Positions 35,731-44,500 of a DNA stretch of 64,000 nucleotides are shown here, one piece after another. This DNA comes from Poseidonocella sedimentorum (GTDB taxonomy: Bacteria; Pseudomonadota; Alphaproteobacteria; Rhodobacterales; Rhodobacteraceae), in contig NZ_FOYI01000003.1 of NCBI RefSeq assembly GCF_900116005.1, forward strand, positions 1 through 64,000, read 5' to 3'. Under the pieces are notes generated by a model. That model had not been told where the DNA came from and ran no database searches. It saw nothing but the letters and a program-made list of their open reading frames with translations. Each line of letters starts with the position of its first letter. The first letter of the stretch is position 1. Position numbers and translations under genes: made by a program.

Positions 35731-37041
35731 CTAGAGCCGCAGATCCGCGATCACCGGGCGGCGGATCGTCAGCGCGGCGGGGATGAGGGCAAGGCTCAGC
35801 GTGAGGCTCACGAACCCGGCCACGAGATGCAGTTCGGGCCAGCCGAGATGGGCCGTGACCAGCACATCGGTGCGCGCGGTGATCATGCCCGACAGGATCC
35901 GCGCGGCGATCAGGCCGAGCAGCAGGCCAAGCGCCGTTCCGGCGAGGATGAGGCTGCCCGCGAAGCTCCAGGTGAGCGCGAAGATGAACCGCCGGGGCGC
36001 GCCGAGCGCGCGCAGAAGCGCCAGCCGGCGGGCGAGCAGGCGCGTGAGCATCATCAGCCCGGCCAGCACGGCGGCGGTCACGAGCACCTGCGTGAGCAGC
36101 GCCACGACGGAGAGGATCTGGCGCAGATCGCCCATGATCGCGTGGAGCCGGGAGAGCACGTTGCCGGGGAAGAAGGCCATGGTCCGCTCGGTGGTGAAGG
36201 CGCGTTGAAGCGCGTAGTTGGCCCAGAGCGAGGAGGCGCGGATCAGCACGGCGGGTGTGCCGGGAAAGCGGCTCGGATCGAAGGGGGGGCCGAGCGTGCC
36301 GTCCCAGTCGGGCCCGTGCCCGTCGGCGAGCCCGTGGACGCCCCAGACCGCCTCGACCGGCACGATCAGCGCCTTGTCCCAGGGCGAGCCGGTGCGAGGC
36401 ATGCGGCCCACGACCTCATAGGCGACGTCATGCGCTTCGGCCGCATCGGCGACCCCGTGCCCGTGGGCCGGGGTGAAGCGCGCGCCGATCTCCAGCGGAA
36501 CGCCCGCGCCGACGACCGCTTCCTCCGTGCTCTCAAAAAGCCGCCCCTCGGCCAGCGTTTCGGCAAGGTGGGTGACGAACTCCGCGGTGGAGCCGACGAT
36601 CGGCGCGCCTTGCCAGCTGTCGCCAAAGGCGATGGGCGCGGCGAGGGCGACTTGCTCGGTGGCGGCGATTTCGGCGAAGGTCTCCCCGTCGATGAGCGGC
36701 AGGGCGGAGGGCTGAAGGTAGACCGCGGCGAGCATGGCAGTGATCTCGCTCCCGGGAGCGGCGACGATCAGGTCGAACTTGTCCGCCGCCCGGGCCGACC
36801 CCTGCCGCAGCGCGCGTTCCTGTGCGGTGATCGCCGCGCCGATGGCGACGGAGGTGGCGATCAGCAAGATGAAGACGAGGCTGAGGCCCGCATGGCGGCG
36901 CAGGAGCCCGCGCAGGAGCGGCCCGAGCCGGTAGCCGCGCAGGATCAGCGGGGCCTGCAGCAGCGCCGGGGCGAGCAGCGCAAGGGCAATCGCGCCGTCC
37001 TGCGCCCAGAGGGGGAGGCTGTGCCACAGCGCGTTAAACAC
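35731..37041 (-). CDS. ABC transporter permease, FtsX/MacB type
   Basis: 436 residues. Two N-terminal membrane segments (about 12-33 and 50-73), a large periplasmic domain (about 75-300) and three C-terminal helices fit the FtsX/MacB permease fold. The periplasmic part contains FTPAHGHGVADAAEAHDV and GLADGHGPDWDG, an unusual density of His/Asp that suggests metal contact (inference). It overlaps the ATPase gene by 8 bp. The trio with the Tat-exported DUF3299 protein suggests export or periplasmic handling of a metal or cofactor rather than nutrient uptake. Substrate unknown. Confidence 0.85.
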   Translation of the reverse strand: MFNALWHSLPLWAQDGAIALALLAPALLQAPLILRGYRLGPLLRGLLRRHAGLSLVFILLIATSVAIGAAITAQERALRQGSARAADKFDLIVAAPGSEITAMLAAVYLQPSALPLIDGETFAEIAATEQVALAAPIAFGDSWQGAPIVGSTAEFVTHLAETLAEGRLFESTEEAVVGAGVPLEIGARFTPAHGHGVADAAEAHDVAYEVVGRMPRTGSPWDKALIVPVEAVWGVHGLADGHGPDWDGTLGPPFDPSRFPGTPAVLIRASSLWANYALQRAFTTERTMAFFPGNVLSRLHAIMGDLRQILSVVALLTQVLVTAAVLAGLMMLTRLLARRLALLRALGAPRRFIFALTWSFAGSLILAGTALGLLLGLIAARILSGMITARTDVLVTAHLGWPELHLVAGFVSLTLSLALIPAALTIRRPVIADLRL

Positions 37042-37726
37042 GGGCGGACTCGGGGCGGAGCGCGCCGTCTTCTATATGGAGCACCCGGTCGGCGGCGGCG
37101 ATGAGCGCGGGATCGTGGCTCACCGCGATCACCGTCTTGCCGCCATCGCGGGCGAGGCTCATCAGGTCGGCGACGAGCCGGTCGGCATTGGCGCGATCAA
37201 GGCTCGCGGTGGGCTCATCGGCCAGCAGGATCGGCGGATCAGTCGCCAGCGCGCGGGCGACCGCGATGCGCTGGCGCTCACCGCCCGAAAAGCTGTCCAC
37301 CCGCCGCGCGCCCCGCGCGCCGAGGCCGAGCCGGGTGAGCAGCGCCTCTGAACGGGCGGCAAGCCCGGCGCGCGCGGCTTTCGGTGCATAGAGCGCGGCG
37401 AGGCTGGCGTTTTCTGCGGCGCTGAGCTCTTCGAAGAGCATGTGGTCCTGAAAGACAAAACCCAGCGTTTCGCGCCGGAAACGGGCGATGGCGGGCTCGG
37501 GCAGCGCCGCGAGATCCGTTTCGCCCCAGCGGATTTCGCCGCGCGCGGGCCGGATGAGCCCGGCGAGCGCCATGAGCAGCGTCGATTTTCCCGCGCCGGA
37601 AGGGCCGCGGATGACGGTGGCGGTGCCCGGGGCGATGGCGAGCTTCGGCAGGGTGAGCAGCGCCCGCCCGCCAGGGCTCGTCACGGCGAGATCGCGCAGG
37701 CGCAGGGGCGGCGGAGTGCGGGGCAT
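37034..37726 (-). CDS. ABC transporter ATP-binding protein (LolD/MacB type)
   Basis: 230 residues. Walker A is GPSGAGKST (41-49), Q-loop FQDHMLF, signature SFSGGERQRIAVARA, Walker B ILLADEP, and the H-loop SHDPA. The LolD/MacB subgroup pairs with FtsX-type permeases, as here. The ATG at 37726 is chosen because the longer frame runs through the DUF3299 gene. Overlaps the permease start by 8 bp. Confidence 0.93.
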   Translation of the reverse strand: MPRTPPPLRLRDLAVTSPGGRALLTLPKLAIAPGTATVIRGPSGAGKSTLLMALAGLIRPARGEIRWGETDLAALPEPAIARFRRETLGFVFQDHMLFEELSAAENASLAALYAPKAARAGLAARSEALLTRLGLGARGARRVDSFSGGERQRIAVARALATDPPILLADEPTASLDRANADRLVADLMSLARDGGKTVIAVSHDPALIAAADRVLHIEDGALRPESARV

Positions 37727-37737
37727 CCGGGCGGGCC

Positions 37738-38187
37738 TCAGGCGATGTCGAAATGCGCACCGGTCAGGCGCACGCGGCTGAGGAACCCGGTGTCGGGGTC
37801 GCGGAAGGGGCCGAGCTCCAGAAGACCCGAGACCTCGATCTTGCGCGAGTAGGACACGGTGCGGAAGGTGCGGCGGGTGTAGATGGCGAGGATGTCGGCG
37901 GGCCAGTCGGCCTCGGTCTCGCAGAAGGGACAGACCGACATCGGCATCTTGGTCAGCACGAAAAAGGTGCTGTCGGCCTTGAGCGGCGGGGCCATGAACC
38001 CCTCGACCGTGAGCGGTTTGCCTTCGAGTCCGAGCGCGATTCCGGAGAAGCTCTTGTCCTTGTTGTAAAGCTCGCGGAGCTTGAGCGGGGCGGCCTCGGC
38101 GCGCAGGGCGCCGGGCAGGAGGCCGAGGGGCAGGGCCGTGGACAGACCGGTGCCGAGGCAGGAAGAGAGAAAATCGCGACGGAGCAT
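37738..38187 (-). CDS. Tat-exported DUF3299 protein with CPFC motif
   Basis: 149 residues. The N-terminus MLRRDFLSSCLGTGLSTALP is a twin-arginine signal, with processing near AEA (about 31-33). The mature domain has LTVEGFMAPPL and a CxxC pair at C86/C89 (MSVCPFCE), followed by ILAIYTRRTFRTVSYSRKIEV. That is the DUF3299 pattern. DUF3299 genes are linked in several marine bacteria to FtsX-type ABC transporters thought to handle zinc or other metals. Tat export implies it folds, perhaps with metal, in the cytoplasm. It lies 11 bp upstream of the ATPase gene. Confidence 0.82.
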   Translation of the reverse strand: MLRRDFLSSCLGTGLSTALPLGLLPGALRAEAAPLKLRELYNKDKSFSGIALGLEGKPLTVEGFMAPPLKADSTFFVLTKMPMSVCPFCETEADWPADILAIYTRRTFRTVSYSRKIEVSGLLELGPFRDPDTGFLSRVRLTGAHFDIA

Positions 38188-38282
38188 GGGGCAAGCCTGA
38201 GGTGGAAAAGATCCGCAGGGAACGGCCCCCCGCGGATCGGTGATGTGGAGAGGCGGCCGGGCGCGGGGCCCGGCGGCCGTTG

Positions 38283-39764
38283 TTATTCGGCGGTGACGGC
38301 GTGGTGCATCACGTGGAAGAGCACGTTCTGCTCCAGCGTTCCGTCGACCAGATGCGCCCAGGGGCCCTTGGCATAGACGGCCACATCTTCGCCCGAGTGG
38401 GTCTCCGACGAGGTCGGGACGAGCGCTTGCTGGACGTAGTCCATGTCGGTGGCCTCTTCCTGGGTGAGATCGCCGCGCGCGCCGACCCAGTTCACGTCCT
38501 CGCGCAGCACCGAGCCGGAGCCGTTGAGGAAGCCGACCACGGTGTAGGGCTTGCCGTCGGCGGCGAGCAGGGGCTCGTTGCTGTGCTTGTCGCCCATCTT
38601 GGAGACGCCCATGCAAAGCCCGAGGATGTCGGAGCCGCGCCCGCAGTAGCCGTTGAAGGCGATGGCGTGCTCGTGGTCGGCGGTGACGATGATCAGCGTA
38701 TCCTCGTCATTGGTCAGCTCGTCGGCGATGGCCACGGCTTCGGCAAAGGCGACGCCGTCGGTCAGGGTGCGGTAGGCGTTGCCGGCGTGGCTGGCGTGGT
38801 CGACCCGGCCCGCTTCGACTTCGAGGTAGAAGCCGTTCTCGTTCTGGCTGAGGAATTCGATCGCCTTTTTGGTGATGTCGGCCAGCGAGGGCTCGTCGTC
38901 ATCGGCGCGGTCGGCCTCGTATTCCAGATGGCTGTCGTTGAAGAGCGCGAGGACGGGCGCGTCCATCGAGAGCGCGTCGAAGCCGGCGGTGTCATGGGCG
39001 AACTGCGCGCCGAAGCCTTCGGCCCGTTCGATCAGGTTGACGCCATCGGTGCGGCGGCCCTTGCTCTGGCCGACTTCGGTGCCCTCGGGCAGGAAGAAGC
39101 GCCCGCCGCCGCCCATGGCGAAGTCGATCGTGCCGGCTTCCATGGCGTCGATGAGCTGGGTCGCGATGTCCTTGGAATTGTCACAGCCCTCGGGGACGGC
39201 GCCTTCCCAGTTGCGGTTGGCGGTCTTGGCGTAGACGGCGGCGGGCGTGGCGTGGGTCAGGCGCGCGGTGGAGGCGATACCGACCGATTTGCCCATGTCC
39301 GTCACGATCTCGGAGAATGTCGTGAGCGTGTTGCCCGCTTCGGTGGTGCAATCGTCGTGAATGCCGGATTCGCTGAGGTTGATGAGGTTGAAGCGCTGCT
39401 TCACGCCGGTGTTCATCGCGCCCGCGGTCGGGGCGCTGTCGGGCGTCTGGGCGTTGATGTTATAGGTCTTGACCAGCGCGGTGTAGAAGTCGGGTGTCTC
39501 GTAGGGCAGGACGTTTTCCTCGCCCAGCATGCCTTTTTGCTGGCCGTCGAAGAGGCGCGTTGCGTAGTTGGTGCCCACGCCGTTGCCGTCGGCGACCATG
39601 ACGATCACGTTCTTGGCGGTGTTGGTGTTGGCCTTGCGCGCGAGCATCGCTTCGATGGTGGCTTGCCCTGCGGTGAACCAGTCGCTGCTGGCCTGCGGCA
39701 GATCCTGCGCGGCGACGGCAGTGCCGGCCATGGCGGCGGCGAAGGCGAGTGCGGAGGTTTTCAT
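38283..39764 (-). CDS. phoA: Alkaline phosphatase, PhoA family
   Basis: 493 residues. A Sec signal peptide ends at about residue 19 (AVAAQ). The nucleophile region is PDSAPTAGAMNTG with S110, after VMVADGNGVG (metal aspartate). Further metal ligands are in EVEAGRVDHASHAGNA, VTADHEHAI and ETHSGEDVAVYA. It removes phosphate from organic esters in the periplasm and needs two Zn and one Mg. Five cysteines in the mature protein allow disulfides. Four PHO-like half-sites lie upstream. Confidence 0.95.
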   Translation of the reverse strand: MKTSALAFAAAMAGTAVAAQDLPQASSDWFTAGQATIEAMLARKANTNTAKNVIVMVADGNGVGTNYATRLFDGQQKGMLGEENVLPYETPDFYTALVKTYNINAQTPDSAPTAGAMNTGVKQRFNLINLSESGIHDDCTTEAGNTLTTFSEIVTDMGKSVGIASTARLTHATPAAVYAKTANRNWEGAVPEGCDNSKDIATQLIDAMEAGTIDFAMGGGGRFFLPEGTEVGQSKGRRTDGVNLIERAEGFGAQFAHDTAGFDALSMDAPVLALFNDSHLEYEADRADDDEPSLADITKKAIEFLSQNENGFYLEVEAGRVDHASHAGNAYRTLTDGVAFAEAVAIADELTNDEDTLIIVTADHEHAIAFNGYCGRGSDILGLCMGVSKMGDKHSNEPLLAADGKPYTVVGFLNGSGSVLREDVNWVGARGDLTQEEATDMDYVQQALVPTSSETHSGEDVAVYAKGPWAHLVDGTLEQNVLFHVMHHAVTAE

Positions 39765-40115
39765 GAATTCTGTCCCCTGATGTCTGTCCGGCGGTTTCGT
39801 GCCGGCGGTGTGCGGCTCCTGTGGCCACGGGGCGCACTTAGGGCGGGGACTGTAATGGATATGTGTCGCCGGTGTGACGCTTGTGTAAATTTCGGCAACA
39901 AAGGCCAAAACCGCCGGGAAGGCCGGCGGTGGCGCATCTTATCGATATGTTATACTGTATCAATCCTCCGCGCGCCGCGCAACCCCTTTTTGCCGGGCCT
40001 GGCAGGCGAGGGTGCGGCGCATCGGATTGACAGTTGGGCCCGCCGCGCCATTGTGGCGCCAAGGGCTCGGCGGGCATCCGCACGAGCGGCACCTTTGAGA
40101 CGAGGAGGAGGCGAG
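39765..40115. other. 351-bp divergent promoter region of phoA and acuI
   Basis: It contains a run of four 7-bp elements spaced at 11 bp (39850-39889), a TATACT near 39951 that could serve as -10, and TTGACA near 40027. No gene is seen. The AGGAGGAGG ribosome site of acuI ends it. Confidence 0.5.
39850..39889 (+). promoter_or_regulatory. Candidate PHO box array (four half-sites, 11-bp period)
   Basis: CTGTAAT, ATGTGTC, GTGTGAC and GTGTAAA begin at 39850, 39861, 39872 and 39883, each 11 bp after the last. The shape NTGTNNN with 11-bp steps is that of PhoB direct repeats (consensus CTGTCAT). Individual matches are imperfect and the sites read toward acuI, away from phoA. Confidence 0.4.
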
Positions 40116-41099
40116 ATGTTTCGGGCATTGCTGGTGGAGAAGGACGAGGACGGCCAGACGCGGGCCGGGGTCACGGAGCTGGACGAGGACCGCCTCCCGG
40201 AGGGCGACGTTACGGTCGCGGTCGAATATTCCACGCTGAACTACAAGGACGGGCTCTGCATCGGGCCGGGCGGCGGGCTGGTGCGGACCTATCCGCATGT
40301 GCCGGGGATCGATTTCGCAGGCACGGTCGAGAGCTCGGGCGACGCGCGCTACGCGCCGGGCGACAAGGTGGTGCTGACCGGTTGGCGCGTCGGGGAGAAC
40401 CGCTGGGGCGGCTATGCGCAAAAGGCGCGCGTCCCCGCTGACATGCTTGTCCCGCTGCCCGAGGGGCTCAGCACGAAACAGGCGATGGCTGTCGGCACGG
40501 CGGGATTCACGGCGATGCTTGCGGTCATGGCGCTCGAGGATCACGGGATCAAGGACGGCCCGGTGCTGGTGACGGGCGCGTCGGGCGGGGTTGGCTCTGT
40601 CGCGACGGCGATCCTCGCCAAGCTCGGCCATGAGGTGGCGGGCGTGACCGGGCGGCCCGGGTCGGCGGACTATCTCACATCCCTCGGGGCGTCGCGGATC
40701 GTTGCGCGCGAGGACATCGCCGAGACGGTCAAGCGCCCGCTGGAGAGCGAGACCTGGGGCGGCTGCGTCGATGCGGTGGGCGGCGCGATGCTCGCCCGCG
40801 TTCTGGGCCAGATGCAATATGGCGCCAGCGTGGCGGCCGTGGGGCTGGCGGGGGGCGCGGCGCTCCCGGCGACGGTGGTTCCTTTCCTGCTGCGCGGGGT
40901 CAACCTTCTGGGCATCGACAGCGTGCTGCAACCCCATGACGCGCGCCTGCGTGCCTGGGGCCGGATCGCGCGGGATCTGCCGATGGACAAGCTCGAGGCG
41001 ATGGTTCAGCCGGCGACGCTCGCCGATCTGCCCAGGCTCGGGGCCGATATCCTCAAGGGGCAGGTCAAGGGGCGCGTCGTGGTCGACGTCAACGCCTGA
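40116..41099 (+). CDS. acuI: Acrylyl-CoA reductase AcuI (YhdH-type MDR oxidoreductase)
   Basis: 327 residues. Zinc-free MDR fold, with the substrate region STLNYKDGLCIGPGGGLVRTYPHVPGIDFAG and the NADPH-binding strand VLVTGASGGVGSVATAILAKLGH. AcuI reduces acryloyl-CoA to propionyl-CoA, detoxifying acrylate formed from DMSP in Roseobacter-type bacteria. No ddd or dmd gene is adjacent. AGGAGGAGG precedes the ATG. A very long upstream frame in the same phase is only the antisense of phoA. Confidence 0.93.
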   Translation: MFRALLVEKDEDGQTRAGVTELDEDRLPEGDVTVAVEYSTLNYKDGLCIGPGGGLVRTYPHVPGIDFAGTVESSGDARYAPGDKVVLTGWRVGENRWGGYAQKARVPADMLVPLPEGLSTKQAMAVGTAGFTAMLAVMALEDHGIKDGPVLVTGASGGVGSVATAILAKLGHEVAGVTGRPGSADYLTSLGASRIVAREDIAETVKRPLESETWGGCVDAVGGAMLARVLGQMQYGASVAAVGLAGGAALPATVVPFLLRGVNLLGIDSVLQPHDARLRAWGRIARDLPMDKLEAMVQPATLADLPRLGADILKGQVKGRVVVDVNA

Positions 41100-41161
41100 C
41101 CCGCTCTGGCCGTCCTTCCCGCCATCGGGTATGGGAAGGACAGCACGAGGAGTGATCGAGA

Positions 41162-41878
41162 ATGGCGAAACAGCCGAGCGGCAAAAACACGTCCGGACGC
41201 GGGCAACGGGATCTGACGGTCAAGGTCAAATCGGCGCGGGGGCGCAAGCTCTCCTCGACCCGGTGGCTTCAGCGCCAGCTCAACGATCCCTATGTCAAAC
41301 GCGCCCAGGCCGAGGGCTATCGCGGCCGGGCGGCGTTCAAGATCATGGAGCTTGACGACAAGTACCGCTTCCTCGTGCCCGGTGCGCGGGTGGTTGATCT
41401 GGGCTGCGCGCCCGGTGGCTGGTGCCAGGTGGCGGTCGCGCGGGTCAATGCCTTGGGCGAGAAGTCCGGCAAGGCGCAGGGCCGGGTTCTTGGGGTTGAT
41501 CTTCAGGAAATCGAGCCGCTCGCGGGCGCCGAGATGCACCAGCTCGATTTCATGGACGAGGGCGCCGACGAGACGGTCAAGGGCTGGCTCGGGGGCAAGG
41601 CCGATGTGGTCATGTCCGACATGGCCGCCTCCTCCTCGGGCCACAAGCAGACCGACCATTTGCGCATCATTTCGCTCTGCGAGGCCGCCGCCTATTTCTC
41701 CTTCGACGTGCTCGAAGAGGGCGGAACCTTCGTGGCCAAGGTCCTCGCGGGCGGGGCCGAGGGGGAGTTGCAAAAGCTCCTGAAGCAGAAATTCACCAAG
41801 GTGGCCAACGTCAAACCGCCGGCAAGCCGCTCCGACAGTTCGGAAAAATTCGTCGTGGCCACCGGATTTCGCGGCTGA
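41162..41878 (+). CDS. rlmE: 23S rRNA (uridine-2'-O)-methyltransferase
   Basis: 238 residues (RrmJ/FtsJ). It methylates the 2'-O of a universally conserved uridine in the 23S A-loop. The K-D-K-E tetrad appears in [28 protein letters not shown] and [10 protein letters not shown]. The SAM motif is [16 protein letters not shown] basic N-terminal extension (about 1-35) is usual in alphaproteobacteria. Confidence 0.95.
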   Translation: MAKQPSGKNTSGRGQRDLTVKVKSARGRKLSSTRWLQRQLNDPYVKRAQAEGYRGRAAFKIMELDDKYRFLVPGARVVDLGCAPGGWCQVAVARVNALGEKSGKAQGRVLGVDLQEIEPLAGAEMHQLDFMDEGADETVKGWLGGKADVVMSDMAASSSGHKQTDHLRIISLCEAAAYFSFDVLEEGGTFVAKVLAGGAEGELQKLLKQKFTKVANVKPPASRSDSSEKFVVATGFRG

Positions 41879-42020
41879 GAAGCGCGCGGGCCGGGCGGGG
41901 ACGTATCAGGTCTGACACGCCCTGCCGCTTGCAGTTTGTAAACTTCCTGCGGATAAGGGCATCCAAAGCGCTTGAACCGGGGTCGGCCCGGTGGCCGCGC
42001 GAAGCCTCGGTGCCCCGATC

Positions 42021-44435
42021 ATGACCCAGACCCTCCACGCCGTTCCGGCCGGCGACGCCATCGATGCCACCGCCCTCAAGGCCGACGTGCTCAAGCATCT
42101 GACCTTCACCATCGGCCGCGCGCCGGAGGATGCGGCGCTTGGCGATTGGCGCATGGCGCTTTCCTTCGCGGTGCGTGACCGGATCACGGAAAGCTGGCTC
42201 GCCTCTGAGCGTGCGGCGCGGGAGGCGGGGGCCAAGCGGGTCTACTACCTCTCCCTGGAGTTCCTGATCGGGCGGCTGCTGGAGGACGCGCTGGTCAACC
42301 TCGGGCTCGCGGAAGCGGCGGAGGTGGCGCTGCGCGATCTGGGGCTCGCGCTCGGCGAGGTCGTCGCCGATGAGCCCGACGCGGCGCTCGGCAATGGCGG
42401 GCTGGGCCGGCTCGCGGCCTGTTTCATGGAATCGCTCGCCACCATCGGCTGCCCGGCGATCGGCTATGGCATCCGCTACGAACACGGGCTTTTCCGCCAG
42501 CAGTTCGAACACGGCCGGCAGGTGGAGCTTCCCGAGCTCTGGCTCGAACAACAGCACCCCTGGGAATTCGAGCGCCCCGGCTCGCGGCTGCGCGTCGGCT
42601 TCGGTGGGCATGTGCACCAGGTCGAGGGCCGCACGATCTGGCATCCGGCCGAGGAGGTCGAGGCCGAGGCTTTCGATACGCCCATCGTCGGCTGGGAGGG
42701 GCAATGGGCCAATCCGCTGCGGCTCTGGTCGGCGCGGGCGGTCTATCCCTTCGATCTCAACCGATTCAACCACGGCGATTTTCGCGGCGCGGCCGAGCCA
42801 GAGGCGCTCGCGCGCACCATCAGCCGTGTGCTCTATCCCGACGACACCACTGACGAGGGCAAGGCGCTCCGGCTCAAGCAGGAATACTTCTTCGTCGCCG
42901 CGAGCCTGGCCGACATCCTGTGCCGCTTCGAGCGCGATTTCGATGACCTCGCGCTCTTGCCCGAAAAGGTCGCGATCCAGCTCAACGATACGCATCCCGC
43001 CGTCGCGGGGCCCGAGCTTGTGCGGCTGCTGCACGACGAGCGCGGGGTGGAGTTTTCCCGCGCGGTGGAGATCGCGCGCGGCTGTCTGTCCTACACCAAC
43101 CACACGCTTTTGCCCGAAGCGCTCGAAAGTTGGTCCGAGGGGCTCTTCGGCCACCTGCTGCCGCGCCATCTGGAGATCATCGAGCGGATCGACGCCGAGC
43201 ACTACGGCGCCCACCCGGACCGGCCGGGCAGCATCTTCGAGCATGGCGAGATCCAGATGGGCACGCTCTCTTTCGTCATGGCCCACAAGGTCAACGGGGT
43301 CTCGGCGCTGCACACCGAGCTGATGAAGGAGACGGTCTTCGAGGGGCTGCACCAGGTGCATCCCGACCGGATCGTCAACCAGACCAATGGCGTCACGCCC
43401 CGGCGCTGGCTCAAGTCCTGCAACGCGGCGCTGTCGGATCTGATCACCGAGACGATCGGCGCGGGCTGGGTGCGGGATCTGTCGCAACTGGAACGGCTGG
43501 AGCCGCATCTCGGCGACGGCGCCTTCATCAATCGCTACGCGGCGGCCAAACGGGCGAACAAGGCGGTGTTCTCCAACTGGCTGGCCGGGGATTACGGGCT
43601 CAAGGTCGACCCCGACGCGATGTTCGACGCCCAGATCAAGCGCATCCACGAATACAAGCGCCAGCATCTCAACATCCTGCAGACGATCGCCGCATGGCAG
43701 GCGATTCACGACGATCCGCAGGCAGACTGGACACCCCGGCTCAAGATCTTCGGCGGCAAGGCCGCGCCGGGCTATCATTTCGCCAAGGACATCATCCGGC
43801 TGATCAATGACGTGGCCGCGCGGCTCAATGCCGATCCGGTGACGAGCAAATATCTTCAGGTCATCTTCCTGCCCAATTACAACGTCTCGCTCGCCGAGCG
43901 GATCATCCCGGCCTCAGACCTCTCCGAACAGATCTCGACCGCCGGCAAGGAGGCCTCGGGCACGGGCAACATGAAATTCGCCCTCAACGGCGCGTTGACC
44001 ATCGGCACGCTGGATGGCGCCAACGTGGAGATCCGCGAGCAGGTGGGGCCGGAGAATTTCTTTCTCTTCGGGATGACGGCGGCCGAGGTCACCGCGCGGC
44101 GGGCGGTCCCCGATCATGCGCGGCGCGCGATCGAGGGCTCGGCCCCGCTGGCCCGCGCGCTCGGCGCCCTGCGGGACGGGACCTTTAGCCCCGATGAGCC
44201 GGGCCGCTACCACGGAATCGCCGACAACATCGCGGGCGGGGATCATTTCCTCGTGGCCTCCGATTTCGCCGCCTATCACGCGGCGCAAACCGATGTCTCC
44301 CGCGCCTATGGCGACCGCGAAACCTGGGCGCGGATGGCCGCACGCAACACCGCGCGCTCGGGCTGGTTCTCCTCGGACCGGACGATCCGCGGCTACATGG
44401 GCGAGATCTGGGGCGCGGCGCCGCTCATCGACTGA
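42021..44435 (+). CDS. glgP: Glycogen phosphorylase
   Basis: 804 residues, in the family range. It releases glucose-1-phosphate from glycogen using pyridoxal phosphate. Visible blocks are [63 protein letters not shown], and the PLP-lysine region [36 protein letters not shown] at 41991 could extend it by 10 residues. It opens a six-gene glycogen cluster running in one direction to 53.3 kb. Confidence 0.97.
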   Translation: MTQTLHAVPAGDAIDATALKADVLKHLTFTIGRAPEDAALGDWRMALSFAVRDRITESWLASERAAREAGAKRVYYLSLEFLIGRLLEDALVNLGLAEAAEVALRDLGLALGEVVADEPDAALGNGGLGRLAACFMESLATIGCPAIGYGIRYEHGLFRQQFEHGRQVELPELWLEQQHPWEFERPGSRLRVGFGGHVHQVEGRTIWHPAEEVEAEAFDTPIVGWEGQWANPLRLWSARAVYPFDLNRFNHGDFRGAAEPEALARTISRVLYPDDTTDEGKALRLKQEYFFVAASLADILCRFERDFDDLALLPEKVAIQLNDTHPAVAGPELVRLLHDERGVEFSRAVEIARGCLSYTNHTLLPEALESWSEGLFGHLLPRHLEIIERIDAEHYGAHPDRPGSIFEHGEIQMGTLSFVMAHKVNGVSALHTELMKETVFEGLHQVHPDRIVNQTNGVTPRRWLKSCNAALSDLITETIGAGWVRDLSQLERLEPHLGDGAFINRYAAAKRANKAVFSNWLAGDYGLKVDPDAMFDAQIKRIHEYKRQHLNILQTIAAWQAIHDDPQADWTPRLKIFGGKAAPGYHFAKDIIRLINDVAARLNADPVTSKYLQVIFLPNYNVSLAERIIPASDLSEQISTAGKEASGTGNMKFALNGALTIGTLDGANVEIREQVGPENFFLFGMTAAEVTARRAVPDHARRAIEGSAPLARALGALRDGTFSPDEPGRYHGIADNIAGGDHFLVASDFAAYHAAQTDVSRAYGDRETWARMAARNTARSGWFSSDRTIRGYMGEIWGAAPLID

Positions 44436-44500
44436 GGAAATTCCCGCGCCCCCCTGTCTCAGCAGTTGCAAGTTGGCCAAACGCGTCTAGTGTCAAAGGC

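Noticed and set aside
38280-40115. A very long plus-strand open frame in phase with acuI
   Set aside because: It is antisense to phoA, has a composition of antisense GC-rich frames, and acuI has its own start with AGGAGG at 40116.
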